Shown piece after piece: positions 7,038 to 16,101 of a DNA stretch of 52,743 nt; within the stretch, counting starts at the first letter, position 1, and each line of letters begins with the position of its first letter. The position numbers were made by a program, and so were the translations under genes. Source of the DNA: Streptomyces bambusae (GTDB lineage: Bacteria > Actinomycetota > Actinomycetes > Streptomycetales > Streptomycetaceae); assembly GCF_020532645.1 (NCBI RefSeq), contig NZ_JAJAUZ010000052.1:1-52743 (forward strand), in the 5' to 3' direction. The notes beneath the pieces were generated by a model that was not told where the DNA came from, made no database searches, and saw only the letters and a program-made list of their open reading frames with translations.

Positions 7038-9559
7038 CCGTGACCACACCGGCCGCCGGCGGCGGGGCACCCCTTCCGCCCGAGGACCTGGTATCTCTGA
7101 CCATCGACGGCGTCGAACTGTCGGTGCCCAAGGGCACCCTCGTCATCCGCGCCGCCGAACAGCTCGGCATCGAGATCCCGCGCTTCTGCGACCACCCGCT
7201 GCTCGACCCGGCCGGCGCCTGCCGCCAGTGCATCGTCGAGGTGGAGGGCCAGCGCAAGCCGATGGCCTCCTGCACCATCACCTGCACCGACGGCATGGTG
7301 GTCCGCACCCAGCTCACCTCGCCGGTGGCCGACAAGGCCCAGCGCGGCGTGATGGAGCTCCTGCTGATCAACCACCCGCTGGACTGCCCGGTCTGCGACA
7401 AGGGCGGCGAATGCCCCCTGCAGAACCAGGCGATGTCCCACGGGAACGCCGAATCCCGCTTCGAGGGCCGCAAGCGGACGTACGAGAAGCCGGTGCCGAT
7501 CTCCACGCAGGTGCTGCTCGACCGCGAGCGGTGCGTGCTGTGCGCGCGCTGCACCCGGTTCTCCAACCAGGTCGCCGGCGACCCGATGATCGAACTCGTC
7601 GAGCGCGGCGCCCTCCAGCAGGTCGGCACCGGCGAGGGCGACCCGTTCGAGTCGTACTTCTCCGGCAACACCATCCAGATCTGCCCGGTCGGCGCCCTCA
7701 CCTCGGCCGCCTACCGGTTCCGCTCCCGCCCCTTCGACCTCGTCTCCACCCCGAGCGTGTGCGAGCACTGCTCCGGCGGCTGCGCCACCCGCACCGACCA
7801 CCGGCGCGGGAAGGTGCTGCGGCGGCTCGCCGCCGAGGACCGCGAGGTCAACGAGGAGTGGATCTGCGACAAGGGCCGGTTCGGCTTCCGGTACGCCCAG
7901 CGGCCCGACCGGCTCACCACCCCGCTGGTACGCGGCGCCGACGGCGTGCTGGCACCGGCGAGCTGGCCGGAGGCGCTGGCCGCCGCCGCCCGCGGGCTGG
8001 CCGCCGCGCACGGCCGGGCCGCCGTCCTCACCGGCGGCCGCCTGACCGTCGAGGACTCCTACGCCTACGCCAAGTTCGCCCGGGTCGTCCTCGGCACCAA
8101 CGACATCGACTTCCGGGCCCGCGTGCACAGCGCGGAGGAGGCCGACTTCCTCGCCGCCACGGTCGCCGGCCGCGGCCACGACCTGTCCGGCACCGGGGTC
8201 ACGTACACCGCGCTGGAGCAGGCTCCCGCCGTGCTGCTGGCCGGCATCGAGGCCGAGGAGGAGGCCCCCGGGGTCTTCCTGCGGCTCCGCAAGGCGCACC
8301 GCAAGCGCAAGCAGCGGACCTTCGCCCTCGCCCCGTTCGCCACCCGCGGCCTGGAGAAGGCGGGCGGCACCCTGCTGCCCGCCGCCCCCGGCACCGAACC
8401 CGAGTGGCTCGACGCCCTCGCCTCCCGCACCGGCCTCGAAGAGGGCGGGCACGCGGCGGCCGAGGCGCTGCGGGCCGCCGGCTCCGTCATCGTCGTCGGC
8501 GAGCGGCTGGCCGCCGTGCCCGGCGCACTGACCGCCGCCGTCCGGCTCGCCGCCGCCTCCGGCGCGCAGCTGGTGTGGATCCCGCGGCGGGCCGGCGAGC
8601 GCGGCGCCGTCGAGGCCGGTGCGCTGCCGTCGCTGCTGCCGGGCGCCCGCCCGGCCACCGACCCGCGGGCCCGCGAGGAAGTCGCCGAGGCCTGGGGCCT
8701 GGCCGAACTCCCGCACCGCTACGGCCGCGACACCGGCCAGATCCTGGCGGCCGCCGCCAGCGGCGAGCTGGGCGCGCTGGTCGTCGCGGGCGTGGAGCCC
8801 GCCGACCTGCTGGACCCGGCGCGCGCCCGGGTCGCCCTCGACGAGGCGTTCGTCGTCTCGCTGGAGCTGCGTCCCGGCGAGGTCACCGACCGGGCCGACG
8901 TGGTCCTGCCGGTGGCCGCGGTCGCCGAGAAGGCCGGCGCGTTCATCAACTGGGAAGGCCGGCTCCGCCCGTTCGAGGCGGCGCTCAAGCCCGACCAGAT
9001 GACCCGCCGGCTGGCCCCCGCCGACGCCCGCGTGCTGCACATGCTCGCGGACGCCGTCGCCGAGGAGACCGGCAACTCCGCCCGCCTGCTCGGCCTCCCC
9101 GACCTGCCCGCCGTACGGGCCGAGCTCAACCGGCTGGGCCACTGGACCGGAGAGCGGGCCTCCGAGCAGTCCGCCCACCGGCAGCCGGCACCCCGCCCCG
9201 CGGCCGGCGAGGCGGTCCTCGCCGGACACCGGCTGCTCCTCGACCAGGGCCTGCTCCAGCAGGGCGACGACGCGCTGGCCGGCACCCGGCACGCGGCGGA
9301 CGCCCGGCTGTCGGCCGCCACCGCCGCCGAGACCGGGGTGAAGAACGGCGACGTCCTCGCCGTCACCGGCCCCGCCGGCAGCGTGGAACTCCCGCTGCGG
9401 ATCACGGAGATGCCCGACCGGGTGGTCTGGCTGCCGCTGAACTCGGCGGGCGGCGGGGTCCTCTCGGACATGGGCGCCCGGCCGGGCGACCTGGTCCGCA
9501 TCGGCCCGGCGGTACCGCCGGCCGACGTCAGCGACACGACGCCGGAGGTGCGCGCGTGA
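7034..9559 (+). CDS. nuoG: NADH-quinone oxidoreductase subunit G
   Basis: This 841-aa 75-kDa-type subunit relays electrons from NuoF to NuoI. The N-terminal ferredoxin-like 2Fe-2S domain has the CRQC motif. It is followed by HPLDCPVCDKGGEC (His/Cys-liganded N5), by ERCVLCARCTRF plus CPVGAL (N4), and by CEHCSGGC with a distant Cys in WICDKG, which matches the extra N7 cluster. A molybdopterin-oxidoreductase-like domain without obvious catalytic function fills the C-terminal half and is Ala-rich. ATGA overlap with nuoF and GTGA overlap with nuoH. Confidence 0.96.
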   Translation: MTVTTPAAGGGAPLPPEDLVSLTIDGVELSVPKGTLVIRAAEQLGIEIPRFCDHPLLDPAGACRQCIVEVEGQRKPMASCTITCTDGMVVRTQLTSPVADKAQRGVMELLLINHPLDCPVCDKGGECPLQNQAMSHGNAESRFEGRKRTYEKPVPISTQVLLDRERCVLCARCTRFSNQVAGDPMIELVERGALQQVGTGEGDPFESYFSGNTIQICPVGALTSAAYRFRSRPFDLVSTPSVCEHCSGGCATRTDHRRGKVLRRLAAEDREVNEEWICDKGRFGFRYAQRPDRLTTPLVRGADGVLAPASWPEALAAAARGLAAAHGRAAVLTGGRLTVEDSYAYAKFARVVLGTNDIDFRARVHSAEEADFLAATVAGRGHDLSGTGVTYTALEQAPAVLLAGIEAEEEAPGVFLRLRKAHRKRKQRTFALAPFATRGLEKAGGTLLPAAPGTEPEWLDALASRTGLEEGGHAAAEALRAAGSVIVVGERLAAVPGALTAAVRLAAASGAQLVWIPRRAGERGAVEAGALPSLLPGARPATDPRAREEVAEAWGLAELPHRYGRDTGQILAAAASGELGALVVAGVEPADLLDPARARVALDEAFVVSLELRPGEVTDRADVVLPVAAVAEKAGAFINWEGRLRPFEAALKPDQMTRRLAPADARVLHMLADAVAEETGNSARLLGLPDLPAVRAELNRLGHWTGERASEQSAHRQPAPRPAAGEAVLAGHRLLLDQGLLQQGDDALAGTRHAADARLSAATAAETGVKNGDVLAVTGPAGSVELPLRITEMPDRVVWLPLNSAGGGVLSDMGARPGDLVRIGPAVPPADVSDTTPEVRA

Positions 9560-10932
9560 ACCCGGCACACAGTCACTTCGTACAGACGGCCGCCGAGGAC
9601 CTCTCCCTGTTCGGGCGCGACGTCTGGTGGCTCGTCGTCATCAAGGCGGTGTTCTGCTTCGCCTTCCTGATGGTGACCGTGCTGTTCTCCATCGTGTGGG
9701 AGCGCAAGGTCGTCGCCTGGATGCAGCTGCGCATCGGCCCCAACCGGCACGGCCCCTGGGGCTTCCTCCAGTCCCTCGCCGACGGCGTCAAGCTGATGCT
9801 GAAGGAAGACGTCATCGTCAAGCGGGCGGACAAGGTCGTCTACGTGCTGGCGCCGATCGTCGCCGCGATCCCCGCCTTCATGGCGATCGCGGTGATCCCG
9901 TTCGGCCCGGCCGGCAACGAGGTCTCGATCTTCGGCCAGCGCACCACGATGCAGCTGACCGACCTGCCGATCGCGATGCTGTACGTCCTCGCGGTCGCCT
10001 CGGTCGGCATCTACGGCATCGTCCTCGCCGGCTGGTCCTCCGGATCCACGTACCCGCTGCTCGGCGGCCTGCGGTCGTGCGCGCAGATGATCTCGTACGA
10101 GATCGCCATGGGTGCGGCCTTCGCCTCGGTGTTCCTCTACTCCGGGTCGATGTCCACGTCGGCGATCGTCGAGGCCCAGCAGGACCGCTGGTTCATCGTG
10201 CTGCTGCCGGTGTCCTTCATCATCTACGTGATCACCATGGTCGGCGAGACGAACCGGGCGCCGTTCGACATGCCGGAGTCCGAGGGCGACCTGGTCGGCG
10301 GCTTCAACACCGAGTACTCGTCGATCAAGTTCGCGATGTTCATGCTGGCCGAGTACGTCAACATGGTCACCGTCTCGGCCGTCTCGGTCACCCTCTTCCT
10401 GGGCGGCTGGCGGGCCCCGTACCCGATCAGCACCTTCTGGGAGGGCGCCAACCACGGCTGGTGGCCGCTGCTCTGGTTCGTCATCAAGGTGCAGCTGCTC
10501 CTCTTCTTCTTCATCTGGCTGCGCGGCACCCTGCCCCGGGTCCGCTACGACCAGCTGATGAAGCTGGGCTGGAAGGTCCTCATCCCGGTCTCCGTGCTGT
10601 GGCTGATGCTCGTCGCGAGCGTCCGCGCCCTGCGGAACGAGAACTACGACTTCCAGTCGATCGTGCTCTACGTCGGCGGGGCCGTCGTCGCCATCCTGCT
10701 GATCTCCCTGGTCGCGGACGTGTTCCGGGACCGCCGGGCCGGAAAGGCCGGGGCCGCGGCCGCCGCGGAACCCGAGTTCGACCCGATGGCGGGCGGCTTC
10801 CCGGTGCCGCCGCTGCCCGGCCAGACCCTTCCGCCGGTACCGCGCCGACGGCCCCGCCACGAGCGGGAGCTGATCGCCAGCGGCGGTTCCAACTCCGACA
10901 GCGACCGAGAGGAGGGTGCTGGGAATGCCTGA
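9556..10932 (+). CDS. nuoH: NADH-quinone oxidoreductase subunit H
   Basis: This 458-aa membrane subunit joins the peripheral and membrane arms and lines the quinone channel. About eight hydrophobic helices are visible, with IGPNRHGPWG after the first helix and the conserved acidic loop PFDMPESEGDLVGGFNTEY. A hydrophilic tail of about 70 residues ends the protein and is longer than in E. coli. Its last 8 nt overlap nuoI. The GTG start overlaps the nuoG stop. Confidence 0.96.
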   Translation: MNPAHSHFVQTAAEDLSLFGRDVWWLVVIKAVFCFAFLMVTVLFSIVWERKVVAWMQLRIGPNRHGPWGFLQSLADGVKLMLKEDVIVKRADKVVYVLAPIVAAIPAFMAIAVIPFGPAGNEVSIFGQRTTMQLTDLPIAMLYVLAVASVGIYGIVLAGWSSGSTYPLLGGLRSCAQMISYEIAMGAAFASVFLYSGSMSTSAIVEAQQDRWFIVLLPVSFIIYVITMVGETNRAPFDMPESEGDLVGGFNTEYSSIKFAMFMLAEYVNMVTVSAVSVTLFLGGWRAPYPISTFWEGANHGWWPLLWFVIKVQLLLFFFIWLRGTLPRVRYDQLMKLGWKVLIPVSVLWLMLVASVRALRNENYDFQSIVLYVGGAVVAILLISLVADVFRDRRAGKAGAAAAAEPEFDPMAGGFPVPPLPGQTLPPVPRRRPRHERELIASGGSNSDSDREEGAGNA

Positions 10933-11518
10933 ATCCGAGGAGAAGTGGCAGAACCCGGTGGCCGGCTTCGGCGTGACCTTCAAGGCCATGTTCAAGAAGC
11001 GGCTCACCGAGCAGTACCCGGAGCAGCAGAAGACCACCGCTCCGCGCTTCCACGGCCGGCACCAGCTCAACCGCCACCCCGACGGCCTGGAGAAGTGCAT
11101 CGGCTGCGAGCTGTGCGCGTGGGCCTGCCCCGCCGACGCCATCTACGTCGAGGGCGCCGACAACACCGAGGAGGAGCGGTACTCCCCGGGTGAGCGGTAC
11201 GGCCGCGTCTACCAGATCAACTACGCCCGCTGCATCCTGTGCGGGCTGTGCGTCGAGGCCTGCCCGACCCGCGCGCTGACGATGACGAACGAGTTCGAAC
11301 TCGCCGACTCCAGCCGCGAATCGCTGATCTACACCAAGGAGCAGCTGCTCGCCGGTCTCACCGAGGGCATGGTCGAAGCCCCGCACGCGATGGTCCCCGG
11401 CACCGACGAGGGGGACTACTACCGCGGCCTGGTGACCGGCGCCGCCCCCGGTACGGAGCGGCAGCAGGCGGTGTCGAAGGGCGAGGAGCCCGCGGACGCC
11501 GAGGGGGTGGGGGCATGA
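10925..11518 (+). CDS. nuoI: NADH-quinone oxidoreductase subunit I
   Basis: This 197-aa TYKY-type subunit carries clusters N6a and N6b. Two ferredoxin motifs are present: CIGCELCAWACP and CILCGLCVEACP. The ATG at 10925 sits 8 nt after a strong GAGGAGGG and overlaps the end of nuoH by 8 nt; a GTG at 10916 would lie inside the ribosome site. The C-terminus is extended by about 40 residues of charged, low-complexity sequence. Confidence 0.95.
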   Translation: MPESEEKWQNPVAGFGVTFKAMFKKRLTEQYPEQQKTTAPRFHGRHQLNRHPDGLEKCIGCELCAWACPADAIYVEGADNTEEERYSPGERYGRVYQINYARCILCGLCVEACPTRALTMTNEFELADSSRESLIYTKEQLLAGLTEGMVEAPHAMVPGTDEGDYYRGLVTGAAPGTERQQAVSKGEEPADAEGVGA

Positions 11519-12324
11519 GCGCCACCGCCGCCGCCTCGCTCACCTCGACGGGTGAGGCCGTCCAGTTCTGGGTGCTGGGCATCACCGCCGTCATCGGCGC
11601 GCTGTGCACGGTCCTGATGAAGAAGGCGGTGCACAGCGCCCTGTGCCTGGCCGGGACGATGATCATCCTGGCCGTCTTCTACCTCGCCAACGGCGCGTAC
11701 TTCCTCGGCGTGGTGCAGATCATCGTCTACACCGGCGCGATCATGATGCTGTTCCTCTTCGTGGTCATGCTCGTCGGCGTCACCGCGGCGGACTCCCTCA
11801 CGGAGACCCTCAAGGGGCAGCGCTGGCTCGCCGCCCTCTGCGGCCTCGGCTTCGGCATCCTGCTGATCGCCGGCATCGGGAACGCCGGGCTGAAGACCTT
11901 CAACGGACTCGGCCGGGTCAACTCCGGCGGGCACGTGGAGGCCCTCGCCGCACTGATCTTCACCAAGTACGTCTTCGCCTTCGAGATCACCGGCGCGCTG
12001 CTCATCACCGCCGCCGTCGGCGCGATGGTGCTGACGCACAAGGAGCGCACCGAACGGGCCGCCACCCAGCGCGAGCTGGCCGAGCGCCGGGTCCGCGAGG
12101 GCGTCCAGCTGCCGCCGCTCCCCGCGCCCGGCGTGTACGCCCGGCACAACGCGGTGGACGTCCCCGGCCTGCTGCCGGACGGCACCCCGTCCGACCTGAC
12201 CGTCAGCAAGACGCTGCGCGCCCGCGGCCAGGTCCGCGACGTGTCCGCCGAGGCCATCGAGGACCTGAAGGCGCTGGAGCAGCGCTCGGCGGAGCGGCTC
12301 GGCCGTGAGGAGGCGGCGAAGTGA
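11515..12324 (+). CDS. nuoJ: NADH-quinone oxidoreductase subunit J
   Basis: This 269-aa membrane subunit lies between NuoA and NuoK. Five hydrophobic segments occupy roughly residues 15-175, including the conserved helix 3 stretch IIVYTGAIMMLFLFVVML with its pi-bulge Tyr/Gly. The last 90 residues are a charged cytoplasmic tail absent from E. coli NuoJ. ATGA overlap with nuoI and GTGA overlap with nuoK. Confidence 0.95.
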   Translation: MSATAAASLTSTGEAVQFWVLGITAVIGALCTVLMKKAVHSALCLAGTMIILAVFYLANGAYFLGVVQIIVYTGAIMMLFLFVVMLVGVTAADSLTETLKGQRWLAALCGLGFGILLIAGIGNAGLKTFNGLGRVNSGGHVEALAALIFTKYVFAFEITGALLITAAVGAMVLTHKERTERAATQRELAERRVREGVQLPPLPAPGVYARHNAVDVPGLLPDGTPSDLTVSKTLRARGQVRDVSAEAIEDLKALEQRSAERLGREEAAK

Positions 12325-12620
12325 ATCCGGTCAACTACCTTTACCTGGCCGCCCTGCTGTTCACCATCGGCGCGTCCGGGGTGCTGATCCGGCGGAACGC
12401 GATCGTGCTGTTCATGTGCGTGGAGCTGATGCTCAACGCCTGCAACCTCGCGCTCGTCGCCTTCTCACGGATGCACGGCAACCTCGACGGCCAGATCATC
12501 GCGTTCTTCACGATGGTCGTCGCCGCCGCGGAGGTCGTGGTGGGCCTCGCGATCATCGTGTCGCTGTTCCGTACCCGCCACTCGGCCTCGGTCGACGACG
12601 CCAGCCTGATGAAGCTGTAA
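12321..12620 (+). CDS. nuoK: NADH-quinone oxidoreductase subunit K
   Basis: This 99-aa three-helix membrane subunit belongs to the proton path. Both conserved membrane glutamates are visible, in CVELMLNACNLALVAF and in AAAEVVVGLAI. The GTG start overlaps the nuoJ stop (GTGA). It is the MrpC homologue of the antiporter-like arm. A 9-nt gap containing AAGGGG separates it from nuoL, one of the few joints in this operon without an overlap. Confidence 0.96.
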   Translation: MNPVNYLYLAALLFTIGASGVLIRRNAIVLFMCVELMLNACNLALVAFSRMHGNLDGQIIAFFTMVVAAAEVVVGLAIIVSLFRTRHSASVDDASLMKL

Positions 12621-12629
12621 GGGGTCGCT

Positions 12630-14525
12630 GTGGAGAACCTGATCGCGCTGCTCGTCGCAGCGCCACTGCTCGGAGCGGCGGTGCTGCTCTGCGGCGGCCG
12701 CCGCCTCGACAAGGCCGGGCACTGGCTCGGCACCCTGCTCGCGGGCGCCTCGTTCGCCGTCGGCCTCGCCCTGTTCGCCGACATGCTGGGCCGGGACGCC
12801 GACGACCGGCTGATGACCCAGCACCTGTTCAGCTGGATCCCGGTCGAGGGCTTCCAGGCGGACCTCGCCTTCCACCTCGACCAGCTGTCGATGACGTTCG
12901 TCCTGCTGATCTCCGGGGTGGGCACGCTCATCCACATGTACTCGATCGGGTACATGGAGCACGACGAGCGCCGCCGCCGCTTCTTCGGCTACCTGAACCT
13001 GTTCCTCGCGGCCATGCTGCTGCTGGTCCTCGCCGACAACTACCTGCTGCTGTACGTCGGCTGGGAGGGCGTCGGCCTCGCCTCGTACCTGCTGATCGGC
13101 TTCTGGCAGCACAAGCCCAGCGCGGCCACCGCCGCGAAGAAGGCCTTCCTGGTCAACCGGGTCGGCGACATGGGCCTGTCGATCGCGATCATGCTGATGT
13201 TCACGACGTTCGGCACCTTCGCCTTCGGGCCGGTGCTGGGCGCCGCGGACGAGACGAGCGAGGGCCGGCTGACGGCCATCGGCCTGATGCTGCTGCTCGC
13301 CGCCTGCGGCAAGTCGGCCCAGGTGCCGCTGCAGTCCTGGCTCGGCGACGCGATGGAGGGCCCGACCCCGGTCTCCGCCCTCATCCACGCCGCCACCATG
13401 GTCACCGCCGGCGTCTACCTGATCGTCCGGTCCGGCGCGATCTTCAACGGGGCGCCGGACGCCCAGCTGGCCACGGTCGTGGTCGGCGCCGTCACGCTCC
13501 TCTTCGGTGCGATCGTCGGTTGCGCGAAGGACGACATCAAGAAGGCCCTGGCCGGCTCGACCATGTCGCAGATCGGGTACATGGTGCTGGCCGCGGGCCT
13601 CGGCCCGATCGGCTACGTCTTCGCGATCATGCACCTGGTGACCCACGGCTTCTTCAAGGCCGGGCTCTTCCTCGGCGCCGGCTCGGTCATGCACGGCATG
13701 AACGACGAGGTCGACATGCGCAAGTACGGCGCCCTGCGCAAGCACATGCCGGTTACCTTCGTCACGTTCGGCCTCGGCTACCTCGCCATCATCGGCTTCC
13801 CGGGCCTGTCCGGCTTCTTCTCCAAGGACAAGATCATCGAGGCGGCGTTCGCCAAGGGCGGCACCGAGGGCTGGATCCTCGGCGGCGCGGCCCTGCTGGG
13901 CGCCGGCATCACCGCGTTCTACATGACCCGCGTGATGGTCCTGACCTTCTTCGGCGAGAAGCGCTGGCAGCCCGACGCAGACGGCCACGCGCCGCACCCG
14001 CACGAGTCGCCCAGGAGCATGACCGTCCCGATGGTCCTGCTGGCCTTCGGCTCGGTGTTCGCCGGCGGGTTCTTCAGCATCGGCGACCGCTTCCTCGGCT
14101 GGCTGGAGCCCGTCACCGGCTACACCCACGGGCACCCGCCGGTCAGCGCCCTGACGGTCACCCTGGCCACCATGGTGGTCCTCGCGACCGGCGTCGCCAT
14201 CGCCTGGGCCATGTACGGGCGCAGGCCGGTCCCGGTCACCGCCCCGCGCGGCTCGCTGCTCACCCGGGCTGCCCGCCGCGACCTCTTCCAGGACGACTTC
14301 AACCACGTCGTGCTGGTGCGCGGCGGCGAGCACCTGACCCGCTCGCTCGTGTACGTGGACCACACGCTGGTCGACGGGGTGGTCAACGGGACGGCCGCCT
14401 CGGTCGGCGGCCTCTCCGGCCGGCTGCGCAAGCTGCAGAACGGCTACGCCCGCAGCTACGCGGTCTCGATGTTCGGGGGCACGGCGATCCTGATCGCCGC
14501 GACCCTGCTGATGAGGGCGGTGTGA
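12630..14525 (+). CDS. nuoL: NADH-quinone oxidoreductase subunit L
   Basis: This 631-aa distal antiporter-like pump subunit has the long lateral helix. Key residues are present: the Glu in VGWEGVGLASYLLIG and the Lys in AACGKSAQVPLQSWLGDAM, with SALIHAATMVTAG and the CAKDDIKKALAGST segment. The sequence extends into a C-terminal amphipathic helix and last anchor typical of NuoL. The start is GTG at 12630, preceded by AAGGGG. nuoM follows after 1 nt. Confidence 0.96.
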   Translation: MENLIALLVAAPLLGAAVLLCGGRRLDKAGHWLGTLLAGASFAVGLALFADMLGRDADDRLMTQHLFSWIPVEGFQADLAFHLDQLSMTFVLLISGVGTLIHMYSIGYMEHDERRRRFFGYLNLFLAAMLLLVLADNYLLLYVGWEGVGLASYLLIGFWQHKPSAATAAKKAFLVNRVGDMGLSIAIMLMFTTFGTFAFGPVLGAADETSEGRLTAIGLMLLLAACGKSAQVPLQSWLGDAMEGPTPVSALIHAATMVTAGVYLIVRSGAIFNGAPDAQLATVVVGAVTLLFGAIVGCAKDDIKKALAGSTMSQIGYMVLAAGLGPIGYVFAIMHLVTHGFFKAGLFLGAGSVMHGMNDEVDMRKYGALRKHMPVTFVTFGLGYLAIIGFPGLSGFFSKDKIIEAAFAKGGTEGWILGGAALLGAGITAFYMTRVMVLTFFGEKRWQPDADGHAPHPHESPRSMTVPMVLLAFGSVFAGGFFSIGDRFLGWLEPVTGYTHGHPPVSALTVTLATMVVLATGVAIAWAMYGRRPVPVTAPRGSLLTRAARRDLFQDDFNHVVLVRGGEHLTRSLVYVDHTLVDGVVNGTAASVGGLSGRLRKLQNGYARSYAVSMFGGTAILIAATLLMRAV

Positions 14526-14526
14526 A

Positions 14527-16101
14527 ATGAGTTTCCCGCTTCTGACGGCCACGGCCGCAGTGCCCGCGGTCGGCGCGATCCTGACGGCGGCCGTCCCGGC
14601 CGCCCGCCGGACCGCCGCCAAGTGGCTCGCGCTGCTCTTCTCGCTGGCCACCCTGGCCCTCGCGGCCGTGGTCGCCGTCCGATTCGAACCCGGCGGCGAC
14701 CGCTACCAGCTCACCGAGTCGCACGCCTGGATCAAGGACTTCGGCGTCCGCTACGAACTCGGCGTCGACGGCATCGGGGTGGCGCTGATCGCGCTGACCG
14801 CGCTGCTCATCCCGTTCGTCATCGGCGCCGGCTGGCACGACGCCGACCCCCTGGAGACGCACTCCTCCCGGTGGCGGCCCACCCAGGGCTTCTTCGCCCT
14901 GATCCTCATGGTCGAGGCCATGGTGATCATCTCGTTCGAGGCCACCGACGTCTTCCTCTTCTACATCTTCTTCGAAGCCATGCTCATCCCGATGTACTTC
15001 CTCATCGGCGGCTTCGGGGACCGGGCGCACACCGGCACCGACGAGAACGCGGCCGCCCAGCGCTCGTACGCGGCGGTCAAGTTCCTCCTCTACAACCTCG
15101 CCGGCGGCCTGATCATGCTGGCCGCCGTCATCGGGCTGTACGTGGTGGCCGGAAGCTTCTCCCTCCAGGAGATCACCGCCGCCCGCGCCGCGGGCACCCT
15201 CGACATCGCGACCAACACCGAGCGGCTGCTGTTCCTCGGCTTCTTCTTCGCCTTCGCGGTGAAGGCGCCGCTGTGGCCGCTGCACACCTGGCTGCCCAAC
15301 GCGATGGGCGAGGCCACCGCTCCGGTGGCCGTGCTCATCACCGCGGTGGTCGACAAGGTCGGCACCTTCGCGATGCTCCGGTTCTGCCTGGGCCTGTTCC
15401 CCGAGGCCAGCAAGTGGGCCACCCCGGTGGTCCTGGTCCTCGCCCTGATCAGCATCGTCTACGGCGCGCTGCTCGCGGTCGGCCAGCGGGACATCAAGCG
15501 CCTGGTGGCCTACGCCTCGATCTCGCACTTCGGCTTCATCATCCTGGGCATCTTCGCGATGACCTCCCAGGGCCAGTCCGGCGCCACGCTCTACATGGTC
15601 AACCACGGCCTGAGCACCGCGGCGCTGATGCTGGTCGCCGGCTTCCTGATCTCCCGCCGCGGCTCCCGGCTCATCGCGGACTACGGCGGCGTGCAGAAGG
15701 CGGCGCCGGTGCTCGCCGGCACCTTCCTGATCGGCGGCCTCGCCACCCTGTCGCTGCCCGGACTCGCCCCGTTCGTCAGCGAGTTCCTGGTGCTGGTCGG
15801 CACCTTCGCCCGGTACCCGGTGGCCGGCATCGTCGCCACCCTCGGCATCGTGCTGGCCGCGCTCTACACCCTGGTGCTGTACCAGCGCACCATGACCGGG
15901 CCCGTCAAGGACGAGTCGATCCGCACGATGCCCGACCTGAAGTTCCGTGAACTGCTCGTGGTGACCCCGCTGATCGTGTTCCTGATCGGCCTGGGCGTCT
16001 ACCCGAAGCCGCTCACGGAGATCGTCAACCCGGCCGTCGAGCACACGATGTCCGATGTGAAGCAGCACGACCCCGAGCCCGAAGTGGAGGCGGCGAAGTG
16101 A
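14527..16101 (+). CDS. nuoM: NADH-quinone oxidoreductase subunit M
   Basis: This 524-aa antiporter-like proton pump subunit is MrpD-related. Conserved elements are LFYIFFEAMLIPMYFLIGGFG with the pumping Glu, the Lys in FAVKAPLWPLHTWLPNAM, and LVAYASISHFGFI. About 14 transmembrane segments are expected. Its stop overlaps the nuoN GTG start. Confidence 0.96.
   Translation: MSFPLLTATAAVPAVGAILTAAVPAARRTAAKWLALLFSLATLALAAVVAVRFEPGGDRYQLTESHAWIKDFGVRYELGVDGIGVALIALTALLIPFVIGAGWHDADPLETHSSRWRPTQGFFALILMVEAMVIISFEATDVFLFYIFFEAMLIPMYFLIGGFGDRAHTGTDENAAAQRSYAAVKFLLYNLAGGLIMLAAVIGLYVVAGSFSLQEITAARAAGTLDIATNTERLLFLGFFFAFAVKAPLWPLHTWLPNAMGEATAPVAVLITAVVDKVGTFAMLRFCLGLFPEASKWATPVVLVLALISIVYGALLAVGQRDIKRLVAYASISHFGFIILGIFAMTSQGQSGATLYMVNHGLSTAALMLVAGFLISRRGSRLIADYGGVQKAAPVLAGTFLIGGLATLSLPGLAPFVSEFLVLVGTFARYPVAGIVATLGIVLAALYTLVLYQRTMTGPVKDESIRTMPDLKFRELLVVTPLIVFLIGLGVYPKPLTEIVNPAVEHTMSDVKQHDPEPEVEAAK

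Noticed and set aside
6785..9568. 927-codon minus-strand frame opposite nuoG
   Set aside because: It is a GC-rich mirror of nuoG; its composition is Gly/Ala/Val low complexity and nuoG is unambiguous.
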